From NCBI GenBank assembly GCA_020650975.1, contig JAIPMN010000038.1, positions 1 to 28,884 of the forward strand: a stretch of 28,884 nt of DNA. Reading direction: 5' to 3'. Position numbers and translations under genes: made by a program. Origin of the DNA: Apostichopus californicus (taxonomy: Eukaryota > Echinodermata > Holothuroidea > Aspidochirotida > Stichopodidae). Below the pieces are notes generated by a model. The model was not told where the DNA came from and made no database searches. It saw only the letters and a program-made list of their open reading frames with translations. Each line of letters begins with the position of its first letter. Position 1 is the stretch's first letter. Positions 1-11,900 of the stretch are shown piece by piece.

Positions 1-169
1 CACAAACTGACCTGTATGCAGTTTTTTGGACCCAGAAGGTTCGAATGATTGATTATATAGCTTCAAATTGTTATCAATAAATCTGCTCACTAAAATTTCG
101 CACCGTAGACCATCTCTGGCGGGCCGGACGCAAACCTGTGGCCCGCGGGCCGTAGGTTGGAGAACCCTG
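1..169 (-). mobile_element. Terminal fragment of a hAT-type DNA transposon
   Basis: The stretch ending at 169, read on the minus strand, begins CAGGGTTCTCCAACCTACGG and continues into CCCGCGGGCC, the characteristic end of many hAT/Charlie-like elements. A candidate 8-bp target duplication (gtatagag) follows at 170-177. The other end lies outside the window, so the duplication cannot be confirmed. I see no transposase coding here. Confidence 0.55.
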
Positions 170-177
170 GTATAGAG

Positions 178-490
178 GGATCGGATCACTGAAGCCTAAA
201 AAAAAAAATTCGATACTTTGCAGACCATCAAACGTTACTGCGGTATTTATTTGATTTATTTTTAGTTTTAGTTTTTTGGGGCAACAATCCTTTCACCACC
301 ATAGTTAATCAATCAGAGTGGCTGAATTACTTAGTCTGGTCAGTTCCACAAAAAGACACTGTTAAAGTCAATTGTCACGGGCCTAAAATGTTAAATTGGT
401 AAATCGTCATTAATGGACATAGAAAAATCACCGACGTCAGCATCCTTTAAAGGAGCATTTCAAACAGTTGACATATTTCAAAATTTCCTT
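178..490. other. Non-coding stretch without recognisable features
   Basis: AT-rich upstream sequence with short A and T runs. I see no coding, RNA or repeat signature. Confidence 0.5.
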
Positions 491-570
491 CATCATCGTC
501 ATCGTCATCATCGTCATCGTCATCATCAACATCGTCGTCGTCATCATCATCATCATCATCATCATTATTT
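491..570. repeat. CAT/CGT trinucleotide microsatellite
   Basis: About 80 bp of uninterrupted CAT and CGT triplets (ATC/GTC register), finishing with pure CAT. Translated, it gives Ile/Val or Ser/Pro-like runs that produce a spurious open frame at 468-692. Confidence 0.9.
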
Positions 571-1112
571 GTCCAATGTTCGTTAGAAGGCTTGTACAAA
601 AATGCCATTATACAGTCCACGTGCTACAAAACAATCTACAATATATACGCATTGTCCTTTCTGACAAACACGCAAGTTCGCCTCACGAGTGACCCTGTGA
701 CTTTTGAGTATATAATCCGCTTAGTTTCACTTGTGTATACCGTGTCGTATATACTACACTATTACTCATTATATTTAGTATTTCATACTTGTTGTTACAC
801 AGAAATAAATCCAGTCAGATACGAACACAAGTTGTGCTCTTTCTAAGATTATAGTTTCTAGTTTGAAATTAAATAATTCCAAATCTTTTCGAATATATAG
901 TTACGTATTAGTGTAAGTTAGGATCGGGCTGTTCCTATAGTGTGAATTGTGACTTGACAAGTAACCCTAGTACCATTGTTATAATTATGTCATACTATAT
1001 ATACTGGGATGAACAACGTTCACAAACAGCTAAGAATAATCGAAAACGGTTTCTTTGTTTAGGAGACATTACATTAGCATATATAGTTTTGATACTTGAG
1101 AAAGAAAACTGA
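571..1112. other. AT-rich non-coding stretch
   Basis: No ORF with recognisable similarity and no structured repeat. The sequence is AT-rich, with several short ATATA runs. Confidence 0.5.
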
Positions 1113-1120
1113 GTCTAGTT

Positions 1121-1585
1121 AAGGGTTTCCCTAACTCTATCCCCCCACGAACCCCCTGTGGTTGTCAGAGTTGTCCACCAACCCCCAACTCTTCGAGACA
1201 CGATCCGAGTCATTATTATACTATAATAGGTATAACAGTGCTTCGTAAAAGATCAAGTGCATAGTGTAATATTGTTCTGTCATGCGTACACCAACTTCAC
1301 CAATGTCATGCGGCCTGCGTCTGTTTCATTATTCAGTTATTATCACATGCACGGTACGGTACGGTACGGTACTACTATATATATGGCAACATATGCGTAT
1401 GGAACGCGAAATGGTTTGTCGATTGCGGTACGACTTTTGCACATTACTAAATCATAATATATCAGATTTTAGTTCAACAAAAAGTACTCTAGTTTTGACT
1501 TTCAGACACGTCTCACGAACCCCCCTGGGATGGACTCACGTACACCATGGGGGTTCATGCACCCCATGCAGTTAGGGAACCCCTG
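1121..1585. mobile_element. Non-autonomous hAT element (MITE-like), 465 bp
   Basis: The left end is AAGGGTTTCCCTAAC. The right end is GTTAGGGAACCCCTG, whose complement CAGGGGTTCCCTAAC matches the left at 13 of 15 positions. The flanking 8-mers are gtctagtt (1113-1120) and gtctagtc (1586-1593), an 8-bp target duplication with one difference. The 8-bp duplication and terminal sequence indicate the hAT superfamily. The interior has C-rich subterminal tracts and a short GGTAC pentamer repeat (about 1350-1372) but no transposase, so it must have been moved in trans. Confidence 0.78.
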
Positions 1586-1593
1586 GTCTAGTC

Positions 1594-2832
1594 GATATGT
1601 GAGAATGGAGACATGCACACACAGGACTGACAAGCCTGGAGGGTTGGCTATATAGCCTGTGTGTCAAGGGCCCGACTACATCTCCGAGATCCCGTGCTTG
1701 TATGGAGGGGGCCGGGAAATCTATGAGATTAAAAATTATGTGTTCTCATTTTCGTTATAAACTTGATGAGATATGAAGAATGCTGCGATGACATGTTACT
1801 TGCCATCCGTAGGATATGCTCTTGAGTGACCCATTGGTCACGTATGCTGAACATTTAAAGTTTCCTTTTCCTTTTGACATGATAGTCTGTTCTGAACTAA
1901 AGTTTTGTAAATGCTGAATAAAAAATAGTGAAGCAGTGGCCCGGCCGCGAGAGCGGGTCCTTCGGGGGCCAACCTCTAGAGGGCCACGTGCGGAGGGCCC
2001 CCTCATTATAAACCATAGCGGTTGCTGAACGGCCCGATGATGGCCAAAAGTTCGCCAGCCTGGACCTCTAGTGGGCCACCATATTCTCAACGGTCCTCGG
2101 CGCCATCAGCGGTCCAAATGGTAATCATGCCGGACGCGCGCTTATTTGAAGGTTCACGGAGTATAACAGAAAAAAACATTTTTCATTGTTGAACAGCATT
2201 GTACATACCACATGTTGAAGAATTAGCCTATAGGTGCATACACTAACCGTATTTTGCCATACACCATGAACCCTTCTTTTCGAGTTAGGGACATTGCACG
2301 ATACTACCACGATAATTACGATCGAACCTCACTAGTTAACACATAGATTCTGTAATCACTGATGTTTTAGTTTAGTAGAGGCAATTAAGAAAGAGGACCC
2401 GGCGTTAGTGTCTTCATGAAGGACCCTCTCATAAACATAAGTTTCAAATCCTGCTGCAATTTTTCAAAGATATTTTATTCCTTTGAAAAATTTCAATCGG
2501 TTAACCCATCAAATATTCTGAACTGTTGTGAAAAGAGTTGAAACTGAAATCGATTTGCAATTGTTTGCAACTATAGGCTTTCATTTTTACATGCATCACT
2601 AATGTAATTAGCAAGGTAAATGCATCTAGTATAGAAGGAAAACTTAACAGTGTATGTAAGCGGCGGGTTACAGTCATTAGAAGATTTGGTGAGACATTTG
2701 GTTCATCTTCTTGTCCCACCGTTCCCGTTCCGCAACGACTGTGTTTTTACCCACTTGCCTTTACCACTTGAAGTAAGTCAAATGTTTTTTTTTTACTTAA
2801 TATGAATATTCATACCATTTTAAGGTCAATTA
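1594..2832. other. Upstream non-coding region with a GC-rich patch at 1935-2115
   Basis: Most of this is AT-rich. Positions 1935-2115 are strikingly GC-rich, with two related motifs, CCTCTAGAGGGCCAC and CCTCTAGTGGGCCACC, suggesting an old repeat. A minus-strand open frame of 111 codons overlaps it but resembles nothing I know. A donor-like GAA|GTAAGT at 2773 could end a 5' untranslated exon, but nothing else supports that. Confidence 0.4.
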
Positions 2833-2844
2833 TTTCCCGCCAAA
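2833..2844 (+). promoter_or_regulatory. E2F-like binding site
   Basis: TTTCCCGCCAAA is a near-ideal E2F consensus (TTTSSCGC with an extended AAA flank). UHRF1 in vertebrates is an S-phase gene controlled by E2F and Rb, so a site about 3 kb upstream of the start codon, where a first untranslated exon could lie, is plausible. The transcription start itself cannot be located from the sequence. Confidence 0.35.
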
Positions 2845-3149
2845 TTTCTCTTACACACGTTGTTTAGAACTGAAGGACAGCATGCACGGTGTACAAAAAA
2901 ACAGACCAGTTCATTTGGTGTTACTGTAGGCATATACCAGTATACGTATATGGTATAATTTTTCAACGTACTACTGAACTAACAACATACAAGGACCTGC
3001 ACCATTGCACCTAGCCTGGAGTTGGATCGAGTATATAATGTCAGTGTGACTGTGAGTCTGCAGTACACTGATTGATATAGAAACGTTCAAAGTCACATCT
3101 TAATCGAGTGCTTTTAGCAAAGGTGATGTTTGCCGTTTTTCATTTAAAT

Positions 3150-3725
3150 AACGTGCAAGTTAGGCTAGGCCATACGATTGTTATTGCCAGGCCTAGTAAC
3201 GGGCCTATTGCCAAGTCTTGGCATTACCGACACCTAACTAAGGCTAGGCCTAAGTTCTAGGCTAGACCTAGACCTACCCCAAAGTTAAACTGACACAGGC
3301 TAGCCAGGGTAGCCTAGGCCTATCAATGGACTTGCATTATTTAGGCTCTGCAATGCTATATCAAGATCATATACATATATCATTACTGGCCAATACAGAC
3401 TAACCTAGCAAATCCAGGGTAGCTTTATGATTGTCCTTCCTTGTTGGGTGGTGAGTGATGTACTTTGAAAACGTCATGTACGCTAGGATCCTGCCAGTGC
3501 TAGGAAAGTAGGATCGAAACGTCAGGCCCTCTAAATTTTACAATTGCATTTGTGTGTTATACAGTTATACTAACATTCTATTTAGACCTTGGCCTAGGCT
3601 AAGTAAGTTATAACTAAAGCTAGGCAAAACTAAAAAGGTATTTATCTTAATCAATTATTGCGATATTGGCCTAGGCTAGGGACTAACCTACATTAGGCTC
3701 CTAGAGTCCTAAGTAAGGATGTGAA
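3150..3725. repeat. TAGGCCTA-rich dispersed motif region
   Basis: Dense variants of TAGGCCTAG, GGCTAGGCC and CCTAGGCTA occur at 3160-3325 and 3585-3700. The motif is palindromic and recurs irregularly, so it is a motif cluster and not a clean tandem repeat. A short Penelope-like tail fragment (about 3482-3530) sits between the two clusters. Confidence 0.5.
3482..3530 (+). repeat. Degenerate Penelope-like tail motif
   Basis: Contains GGATCCTGCCAGTGCTAGGA followed by GTAGGATCGAAACGTCAGGC. This is the same core (GATCCTGC...GGATCGAAACGTCAGGCC) as the inverted pair at 23077-23282, with about 10 extra bases in the loop. Confidence 0.5.
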
Positions 3726-4109
3726 ATACGATCGGTGAAACTTACTGGATTGGCTCACTTAACTACTTAGTCCAAAGCATGGCGATTTTTTATCCAAAAA
3801 AAAGTAACATAAATCTGTGGGGAAGTAGACCACAACATTCACAAAGCAACCACAACTACAGTATCATTGCTTGATTTTGTCTGACCCATTTCTCTATCTG
3901 CTATTGCTAATGCTATTTTTGCCGACTTCATGATACACATTCCAGCGATTTTATGCTTGTACATGCCTACGCCTAGAGCTGCAATTGAAATTGATCAAGT
4001 TAGCAGTGACAGACTTACCACTCTTGCATTTTTCACATTAAGCATCATTTAGCCACAGATTTAAACCATAGATTGTGGGTTGCTTTGCTCATTGCACATT
4101 TGATTAGTC
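3726..4109. other. Non-coding stretch without recognisable features
   Basis: AT-rich sequence with an A run near 3797. Nothing coding or repetitive was recognised. Confidence 0.45.
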
Positions 4110-4117
4110 CAGCAGAC

Positions 4118-5514
4118 TAGGGATGCACCAGATATCCGGTCCGGCCGGACTATCCGGCCGGATAGTGAGCAATTATCCGGTTCCGGTTCCGGCCGGATAT
4201 TTTTCAAAATCCGGCTGGATCTTTTTCAAAATCTGGCCTGAATTATTCCTTAAAAAGGTGTTGGTATTAACTTAAATCAATGTAAACTATTTCCTAAAAT
4301 TAATAGAAACATTCAAAGTAAGGAAAAATTAGGTTTAACATGTTTAATTTAATTTTCTCAATGGTCTGACCCACTGTTTCTAAAGATCAACCAAAAATAA
4401 TACAACTACTCTAATAATATGAAGCTATATACAACAAATACAGTTTGCAGTGAAATCATTTCTTGCAGCCTTCATCAGTTTAATATTGTGCAGTTAAAAT
4501 AGACCATTCATATACTTATCAGTCAAAATACTGTTCCATTGAATCTTTACTTTCCCATTATTGTTGGCATTCATGTTTTCTCTGAATTTTTATGTGTGAA
4601 ACAATCTCTTATATGGTTAAATACGTCTGAATTGTTTTTAATTCCACAAAAACCACTTCATCTTAAAGTTCATTCTTAAACCTTAGAATAACTTTAATTC
4701 TCATCAAAAAAGATTAATTCCAGAGCTGACAACGAAAACAATTTCAAAAGTAACCTTTCTACAGTTATCACATACAGAGACAATTATCTTAGTAAATAAT
4801 TTAACAACATGTGACTGATCTAACAAAATGATTTCCATATTTATATCTTTTTGAGGTTTCAAGCTATCATTCCTTAAATAATTATATCTTTAAAATGATT
4901 TGTTGCAGAGCATGCAAGTCTTCTTCATATATACTGTAACGTTGCTATTTGGGAATGTAAACAAATTTAATTTCCCGCTTCACTGTATGTTGAACATATT
5001 TTTTTTTGATTTTACAGGTATTATTGCAGTGTAAAAAATTTGTTACCAAATAATGAATAATAAAAGACAATTCTAAATCCAGATAGTAGTGTTATTACAA
5101 CAATTAAATAATCTTTTTATTCAGTATAAAGTATGAGATTTGTGAAATGTAGCTTCCCGTTTTAAAACAAACTTCATAGGTAGTATGCAGTATTTTTCCA
5201 GCAAACAAATTTACATACTGTATCAAGCTTGTCAACAATTATATTGTAGTTATTTTATTAAAGAATGTAGATTACACCACTTCAAGTCATATTTAATCTC
5301 ATAAATGGGGTCTTAATTTTACCTTCTTTATAATATGCGTATACCTCACCTAAGATTTGCGCCTTGTTTCATACTTCTACTTCTTATTAATGATTTTCTT
5401 TTGTGTAATGAAAAAATCCGGTTCCGGCCGGATTTTATCCGGCCGGATTTCATGTACTATCCGGCAAAATCCGGTTCCGGCCGGATCCAAAAATTTGGAT
5501 CCGGTGCATCCCTA
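4118..5514. mobile_element. Non-autonomous hAT element, 1397 bp, with perfect 8-bp target duplication
   Basis: The termini are TAGGGATGCACCAGATATCC and, inverted, TAGGGATGCACCGGATCC. The flanks are a perfect 8-bp duplication, cagcagac, at 4110-4117 and 5515-5522. Subterminal regions at both ends are packed with CCGGCCGGAT and TCCGGTTCCGG motifs, while the 1.1-kb centre is AT-rich and non-coding. Terminal sequence and duplication length place it in the hAT superfamily. The open frame at 5335-5562 merely reads across its right end and is not a gene. Confidence 0.88.
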
Positions 5515-5522
5515 CAGCAGAC

Positions 5523-5809
5523 CATAATTAATTACTTTTGTAAATATGGTCATTGCTTATAATATTACCAATGATGGATTATGGTGTTAGATACCCTGAG
5601 GTTGTCCTACCCTTTAGTTCATAAAAGTGTACAGTTTTAGTCAACTTTTAATTCTTTTAATTTCACATTTTAATTCGGAATGTGACTATTGGCTAGTCAG
5701 CCAGCTTCTCCTTATCCTTGATGTCTTTTACTGTCAACCCCTTCCAAGTCCCTGGTGTTAGGCTGAGTCATAGTTGTATCAAATAATTTTCACTGTTCCC
5801 TTTTATCAG
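5523..5809 (+). other. Sequence up to the acceptor of the first coding exon
   Basis: Non-coding. Ends with a pyrimidine-rich stretch and TTTTATCAG, a good 3' splice site, implying an intron in the 5' UTR and an untranslated exon further upstream. The 34 bases at 5810-5843 would be 5' UTR. Confidence 0.55.
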
Positions 5810-5843
5810 AACTTGTCCTAGGGATCTAGTAACATTAAGAACC

Positions 5844-5996
5844 ATGTGGATCCAGGTCAGGACTTTTGACGGGAAGACGTCTAAACAGATTGATGGACTA
5901 TCGAAGCTAACAAAGATTGAAGAACTTCAGACGAAACTTGTCGAACTCTTTGATGCCCCGCTCGAACATCAAAGGTTATATTTCAGAGGAAAACAG
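5844..5996 (+). CDS. UHRF1: UHRF1 coding exon 1: start and first half of UBL domain
   Basis: Residues 1-51, opening [11 protein letters not shown], the typical UHRF N-terminus, and ending YFRGKQ. The start ATG has A at -3. It is chosen because the UBL fold begins directly at this Met in the family. The exon probably starts at 5810, after a pyrimidine-rich acceptor ending TTTTATCAG, so a 5' untranslated exon should lie upstream. The donor is CAG|GTTTGT, phase 0. The UBL binds the E2 UbcH5 surface and assists the RING in known UHRF1. Confidence 0.95.
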
Positions 5997-8900
5997 GTTT
6001 GTGAAATCGTTGTACATTCCTTTAAGAACCAAATTTAAGAAAACCTTGACTCATGTCACAGGACATTTTGTTATTGAAAAACAATGGATCTTTTTTTTTT
6101 AAATCATTCTTTAAAATCCACTCCAAATGCTTAGCTTAGTTGTACCTGCCTTACTTTTCGACCAAAAAATGACAATATAACCCTTAAATGTGTATTTTCA
6201 GTTTTGATCTAGTTAGTTCTTTTGAATGATGATGATGATATATAATATATTGTCACTGTCGGTGTCTCTGCAGATAAATACATCCTGATTCGGACAAACA
6301 ATATTGGATTAATTCCACTTCTATTTCAAAAAAGTCCTGTCATTGCAATCTGGACCTCTAAAGGCATTGAAGACTCGCCCCAAACTGAGTGCCGCGCTCT
6401 GAAAAAGTTTACTTTCCGTTGCTTCCAAGTGAAGTTTTCTTCTTGTGACTACAAAATGCAGACAGTAATGGCACGTGATACCTTGTTATCTTTTATCTAG
6501 ACCTTAGATGTCCACGCTGCTATGTACACAGTTTTGTGGGAATTGACCGTAGCTGTATGTATTGACTGTACACTAGTGTCTAATTACCGACGGTAGCAAG
6601 CTGTGTGTGCATTTTCTGGGATCGATGGTGGTGTCTAACACTTCTGTTACACCTCATTCGAAACTAGGTCAGATTACCGGCATGAGACGTTTCTTTGTGC
6701 GCGAGTCTTCACACCCTTTAACTTCTTCCCTACAGCTGGTAAAAGACCATACACTGTTTGATTACGATGTTGGGCTGAACAATATCATTCAGCTGATGGT
6801 GAGGAAGGCAGTTGTGGAACCAGAGACCCAATCCACTGCCACAGATGTAACAAATGGTGAGTTTTTTACCCACATTTTACTCGGTAAATTTCATGCACCA
6901 GTTAAGCACAGTTTAGCACATTCACCACAAGAAATAGTAAAGGCTCCTCCACAGTACACCAATCACAGAATGCTGATAGTTGTAATTGAAATGTATGGAT
7001 AAGGAATTTGCTGTAAAACATGGAAAGTTCTGATCAATGGATCACCTTCATAAAAATTTGATATAAAAATTACCAGATTTTTGGAGAATGTTTTAGTTCG
7101 ACCTCTTCTAATTCTTACCAAATTACCAATATCGTATGCTTGAAACACCGTGAAATAAGCATAGCCTGAAAATATCTGTTGCATTGCTTCAAAATTGCCC
7201 GATTTATCACATATTTACGGTGTTTTCTTGAGTTTTGAGGTCTCATTTCTCAGCAATTAAACATCCTACTACCTTCCTATGTCAAAAGCCCAAAGATTCT
7301 ATCCCATATTTATGGAAAAGAAACAAACACACTTTAAAGCATTGTCTTGTGAAGTTAGGTCAAAATATTCAATTTTGGTATTTTTCCCTATAAAATGTGC
7401 TTTTTTGGTGATGAATTGCTCCTAAACTATTGCTTCAGGATACTTGATTCTTTCAGAGATTATTATGTCCAGTCCAATACAAAATTATGATTACAATGCT
7501 TTCCTGTAATATATATTGGTAAGTTCTGTAGCACTTAAGTTGCTATTTCATGCTGCAATTCAGCATGAGGGAGGGTCTTTGTTGCCAAGTTTTGACAAAC
7601 GTAACCATCTGAGAGCTGTTTGGAGTTTTTAATTTTATTATAAGATTAATGTTCTTACATGTTAACAAATTTCAGGGTACTAGCTATTCTCAATATTAAT
7701 ATATGAGGTTTTAAAATTGCTCCGATGTACAAAAGAGGTCTTTGACAGCCAATAATTCAAAATGAGTCACATTGAAAAAAGTTGATTATTTTTTCTAGAA
7801 GAGATATAGTACCACCCAGTTTGTACAAAAAATTTCAAGAGGGTATTTTGCCACATTTTTTAATGAAAAATCCTCAAAGTTTGGAATTTTTACCAAAAAA
7901 TGTTTTTGCCTGTTTTGCTAATCCATATGTGTTTTAGCCTAGGTATTGAACTTCAAGGTCATTCAATTCAATAATGTGCAGATTTCAATTTCATATAAAC
8001 AAATAATATTTGCAGTGTACAATTTTGAAGCAATGCAACAGAAATTTTCAAAATATGCACATGTCATGAGGGTGGTAATTTATGGAGAGGGTCCAGCAAC
8101 AGCCATCCTTGATTTTGACACCGAATGATCCTTCATTCCTCTCTTCTCTGAGTCTCATATGTATACACACTCCATATTAACATACCTACAACTTGGTAAC
8201 ATTCTTGCACTGCCCCCATCCCCCCCCCCTCTCCCTCTCCCCTCTCCAAGATTCTAGTGTGAGTTTTTCATCCACAAGAATTCTGCTCATTTTTTCATTC
8301 TTTTTGGAAGTATTCATTTTGGAACTTGTCTTTCAACATCTACAACAAATTCTGCATTAATTTCCTTGGAATTTTCATGTATTTTGAACTTTTTTTTTTA
8401 CTCCCAAAGGATCACCCCCCTGATTTGTGCATACATATGATTTTCCGGTTTTATTATAAGTATGGGGTCGTTATCATGATATGAAAAAGATTTGGCTACA
8501 AAAGTTTCCTTTACTTTAGTGTAGTTTGCAAGTTTGCTATTGTCCAAATAAATATGTTTTGTAAAGTTGTTAACTGTAGTAACTAAATAACTGTCCAAAC
8601 TGTGCTATGGCAGTTATAATTGTAACAAAACATGCTGTCATCAGATGGGAATTTTGAAAATGTTGTAGAAAAATGTACACTCTTTATGCACAGGATTAGG
8701 ATTTCACAATTTTGGTAACTTTGCTGCAAAAAAATACTTAATAGTTGTTGAAATTGAATAAACAGTACTGATTAAAATTAAGCTCCCATTGGGATTTTTC
8801 CGGAATTACAGCAAACATTGGTTTATACTGTACAGGCAATAGGGGTGCAGCCAATTAATATTTGCTGATAATTAACAGTCAACATTGCACTCATGTTAGG

Positions 8901-11900
8901 GGCACAAAAATCCTGTGATTTCTTGACTAATGGCTGTTAGGTCTGAAGCAGTTATGAACAGAGGAATGGGTGGAGGAGTTTTGGATCCCCATAATCCAGG
9001 AGCTGCGTAAAAGAGGGCCTGGATAATTAAGGCTGTTAGTAGAACATTGTTAAATCGGAGTTTTGAACCAATATGTAGATGATAACTCTGTCATTTAGAG
9101 ATGTATTCTTAATTGCCTTTTTTAAATGAAAAGATGAGATCAAATTTAGTCGAGACGGATCAAATTTTGAAGAAGAAATTTCCCCTGATCGCTGAGACAT
9201 TCAGCTTCCCAGAATTTCATGTTTTTTTTTAATGTATAAATATGAATTATGAATCATTTATTTCTATTTATGAAGGGCGAAATGATTTCAGCTAGTGAAA
9301 ATGAATTGATCTGTATTGTTCAATGAAAAACGTGATGTGATCAGTTGGATTGCCAATGCCTGGTTTCATTCTCTTGCCAGGGCATGGAATTATAAACAGA
9401 TACTAAAGGGAAAAAAAAATTCTTGGGGATTCCCAGATCGCTATAAGTTGTATGTTTTCTTTATAACAACATTACTCAGAAGGGTACAAGGATGTACCTT
9501 TCACTTTTTGACAAATTGCTTGGCAGGTGCTTGTGGCATTCAAGAAATAAACTTGATGTGGTTGTAATTTGGATTTTTTTTTTTTCTCGCTTTCTGAATT
9601 CATGTAAAGAAGTAGTCAATCTGAACAGCAAGTATTTTTAATGCCAAGAAAGTACATAGATACATGTTTAATGGGAAGTGTGGGGTGACTTTATGCATGT
9701 TTACTCAAGTTTGATGTCTTGCCTTGTACAATAACTACAACACCTCATCAGCAGGAGTACAAATGGAAATTTGCCTCGTTAAAGCTCCCAAGTGCAAATT
9801 TGGTAGTAACCTTTTGCACACTAGTGTCTGTACTAGTACCAGAATGCCCCGAGGTGCCAAGTTCAAACCCAGGGAGCCCATTTACAAACATAACCCTTAA
9901 AATTTCAATCAATTAACTATATAGTATGTCCTGCATGTAGGCCTACAGTAGGGTTCCAGGCCTGCCTGGTATACCTCTGAATGACCAAGAACTATGTAGC
10001 GCCTAGGGTGCTTGCATCCAATGTAAGTCCTCTATACCGTCAGATTATCCTATGTATCATCGACCTTTTTTTTCTAACATGAAAAAGAAAAGGCTGTTTT
10101 AATCCCGTTCTGAATAGAATTACATTGGAGCCACAAACGTCGGATTACTCGACACTTTTCGATTCTGTCTGAATGCAGTGTTTATTGTTGTTGTAGGGTG
10201 AACTGATGGATATAATCTTCTCTGGCTGAATAGAAGTGTGATAAACCACAACTTCTGTCTGTTGGCAGTATCAGGGCTTGTTTTTTGTGAGGGGGGGGGG
10301 GGGATGCTGTAGCACCGTAGGAGTGTGTTCCACAATGCTACTGTAGAATGAGGGAAGTATGGTAGTAATCCAATTAAGTGTTTCAGGTTTAGCTTTAATT
10401 TTTTTTTTTTTTTTATGTTTCTTTCAATTGAAATTTAAAACTTCTAGCATATTTCCTAAACTTAAAATGAGTGTATCCTGAAAAGAGTGACCAATCTGAA
10501 TTATCGTTTTTTTGCCAAAGGATTTCACATAATTAGGAAACAGTCTGGTAGGATACAGTATAGAGTAGTATACAGTATAGTAGCATACAGTTCAAGAGTG
10601 AGTTGAAGCAAGATGTTTTTTTAGCTATTACTAGGGAATCAGAAATGTTCTGAACTTGTGATTCTACAATGTTATGAATTACCTCTTGAAGATATTCCCT
10701 ATACTTAAATATTTCAATGTTACCTAGTAACATTGGAAATGATACCCCAAGATCACATGATGAATTGTTGATTGGTAGCATCCTGGAAACTTGGATGTCG
10801 AAATAGGTATGGGCAAAGAGTCGGAATTTTGAAGTTACCAAATTTAGAAGCAAGGAAAGGTCAACAAAAGTCACTTTATCAAAAGTGATCAAGATATTAT
10901 CAAATTCTATTACAGATGACAGAATGATAAAAAAACATTTGCTAGATAGTTTTGGGATTTCATAATTTATAACAAGCAAAAGTCACCAAATATTTGTTCA
11001 CTACTTTACTGTGAGTACTGTCTGCAATCGTGTTATAATGGTAGTCGTTTCATTTCTACGGTTGCTTAACAGTATGAAATTTGTGAAAATCTTTCCCCTC
11101 GTTGAAAACGTTTGATGTTTCATAAAATGGGGGAAATCAATTTTAATCCAAAAGTCACAACATCATTTGTTGTCATTTGTTTCTTCAAGACCTGATTGAG
11201 CAACCAGGATGGTAAATATTTAACACATGGCTTTGAGATTTCATTGTGAGGGAGGGGAGGAATATGAAATAACAACATGGTTGAAGGGTCATTGGCATTG
11301 ACACTTGGTTGTGTTACGAAATTGCTAAAAAATTCCAGAGCACTTTCCTGGAACTTATGAGATCCTACAAATTACGGCCAAATATTCACAAGTGTAAAGT
11401 AAGACAAGATACAATGCTCTAAGAAAGATTAAGTGCTTAGAAAGCTTTAAATTAACTGTGTTAAAGTCTCAGTACATGTTTGCCAAATTTAACCTTTGCA
11501 GCTTACTGCACTCAAAGCTCAGTGAAAATGACACCATTCTATGAAATTTCCGTATCAATATTCATCATTTTTTATTGAGTCATCCGTCGTTAATCATTTG
11601 GAACTGAATGAAATACGCCAGATTTATTAACAAGCCCGTAGATTTTTCAAACTTCAATCGAAATTTGCAAGCCCCTCCAAACAGATTATGCTTAAATCAA
11701 ATCTCTCTGTTTTGTTTACGAACATTAGGCCTAGGACTGCTTTCACTTTTGTGGCTAGCCTGTGTTAGGTCCCTTCTCTTGAATAGTATCTTTCTTTCGG
11801 TCTTACTAATTAATGTAGCTTGCAAAATATTGTCATTTCCTTCCATCGCAATGAATAAGCAGGTGTTTTAAGACGTAACCTACGTGGAATTGGGTAAAAA

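Noticed and set aside
468..692. Ile/Val-rich open frame
   Set aside because: Direct translation of the CAT/CGT microsatellite.
1755..2090. 111-codon minus-strand open frame over the GC-rich patch
   Set aside because: Arg/Pro/Gly-rich translation reflects base composition. I recognise no family, although decayed transposon coding cannot be excluded.
5335..5562. 75-codon open frame with Ser-Gly-Arg-Ile tail
   Set aside because: Crosses the right end of the hAT element at 5514 and is an accident of its CCGGCCGGAT motifs.
10533..10979. 148-codon minus-strand open frame in intron 2
   Set aside because: No recognisable domain, no splice partners, and hydrophobic AT-driven composition. It is compatible with chance in AT-rich DNA.
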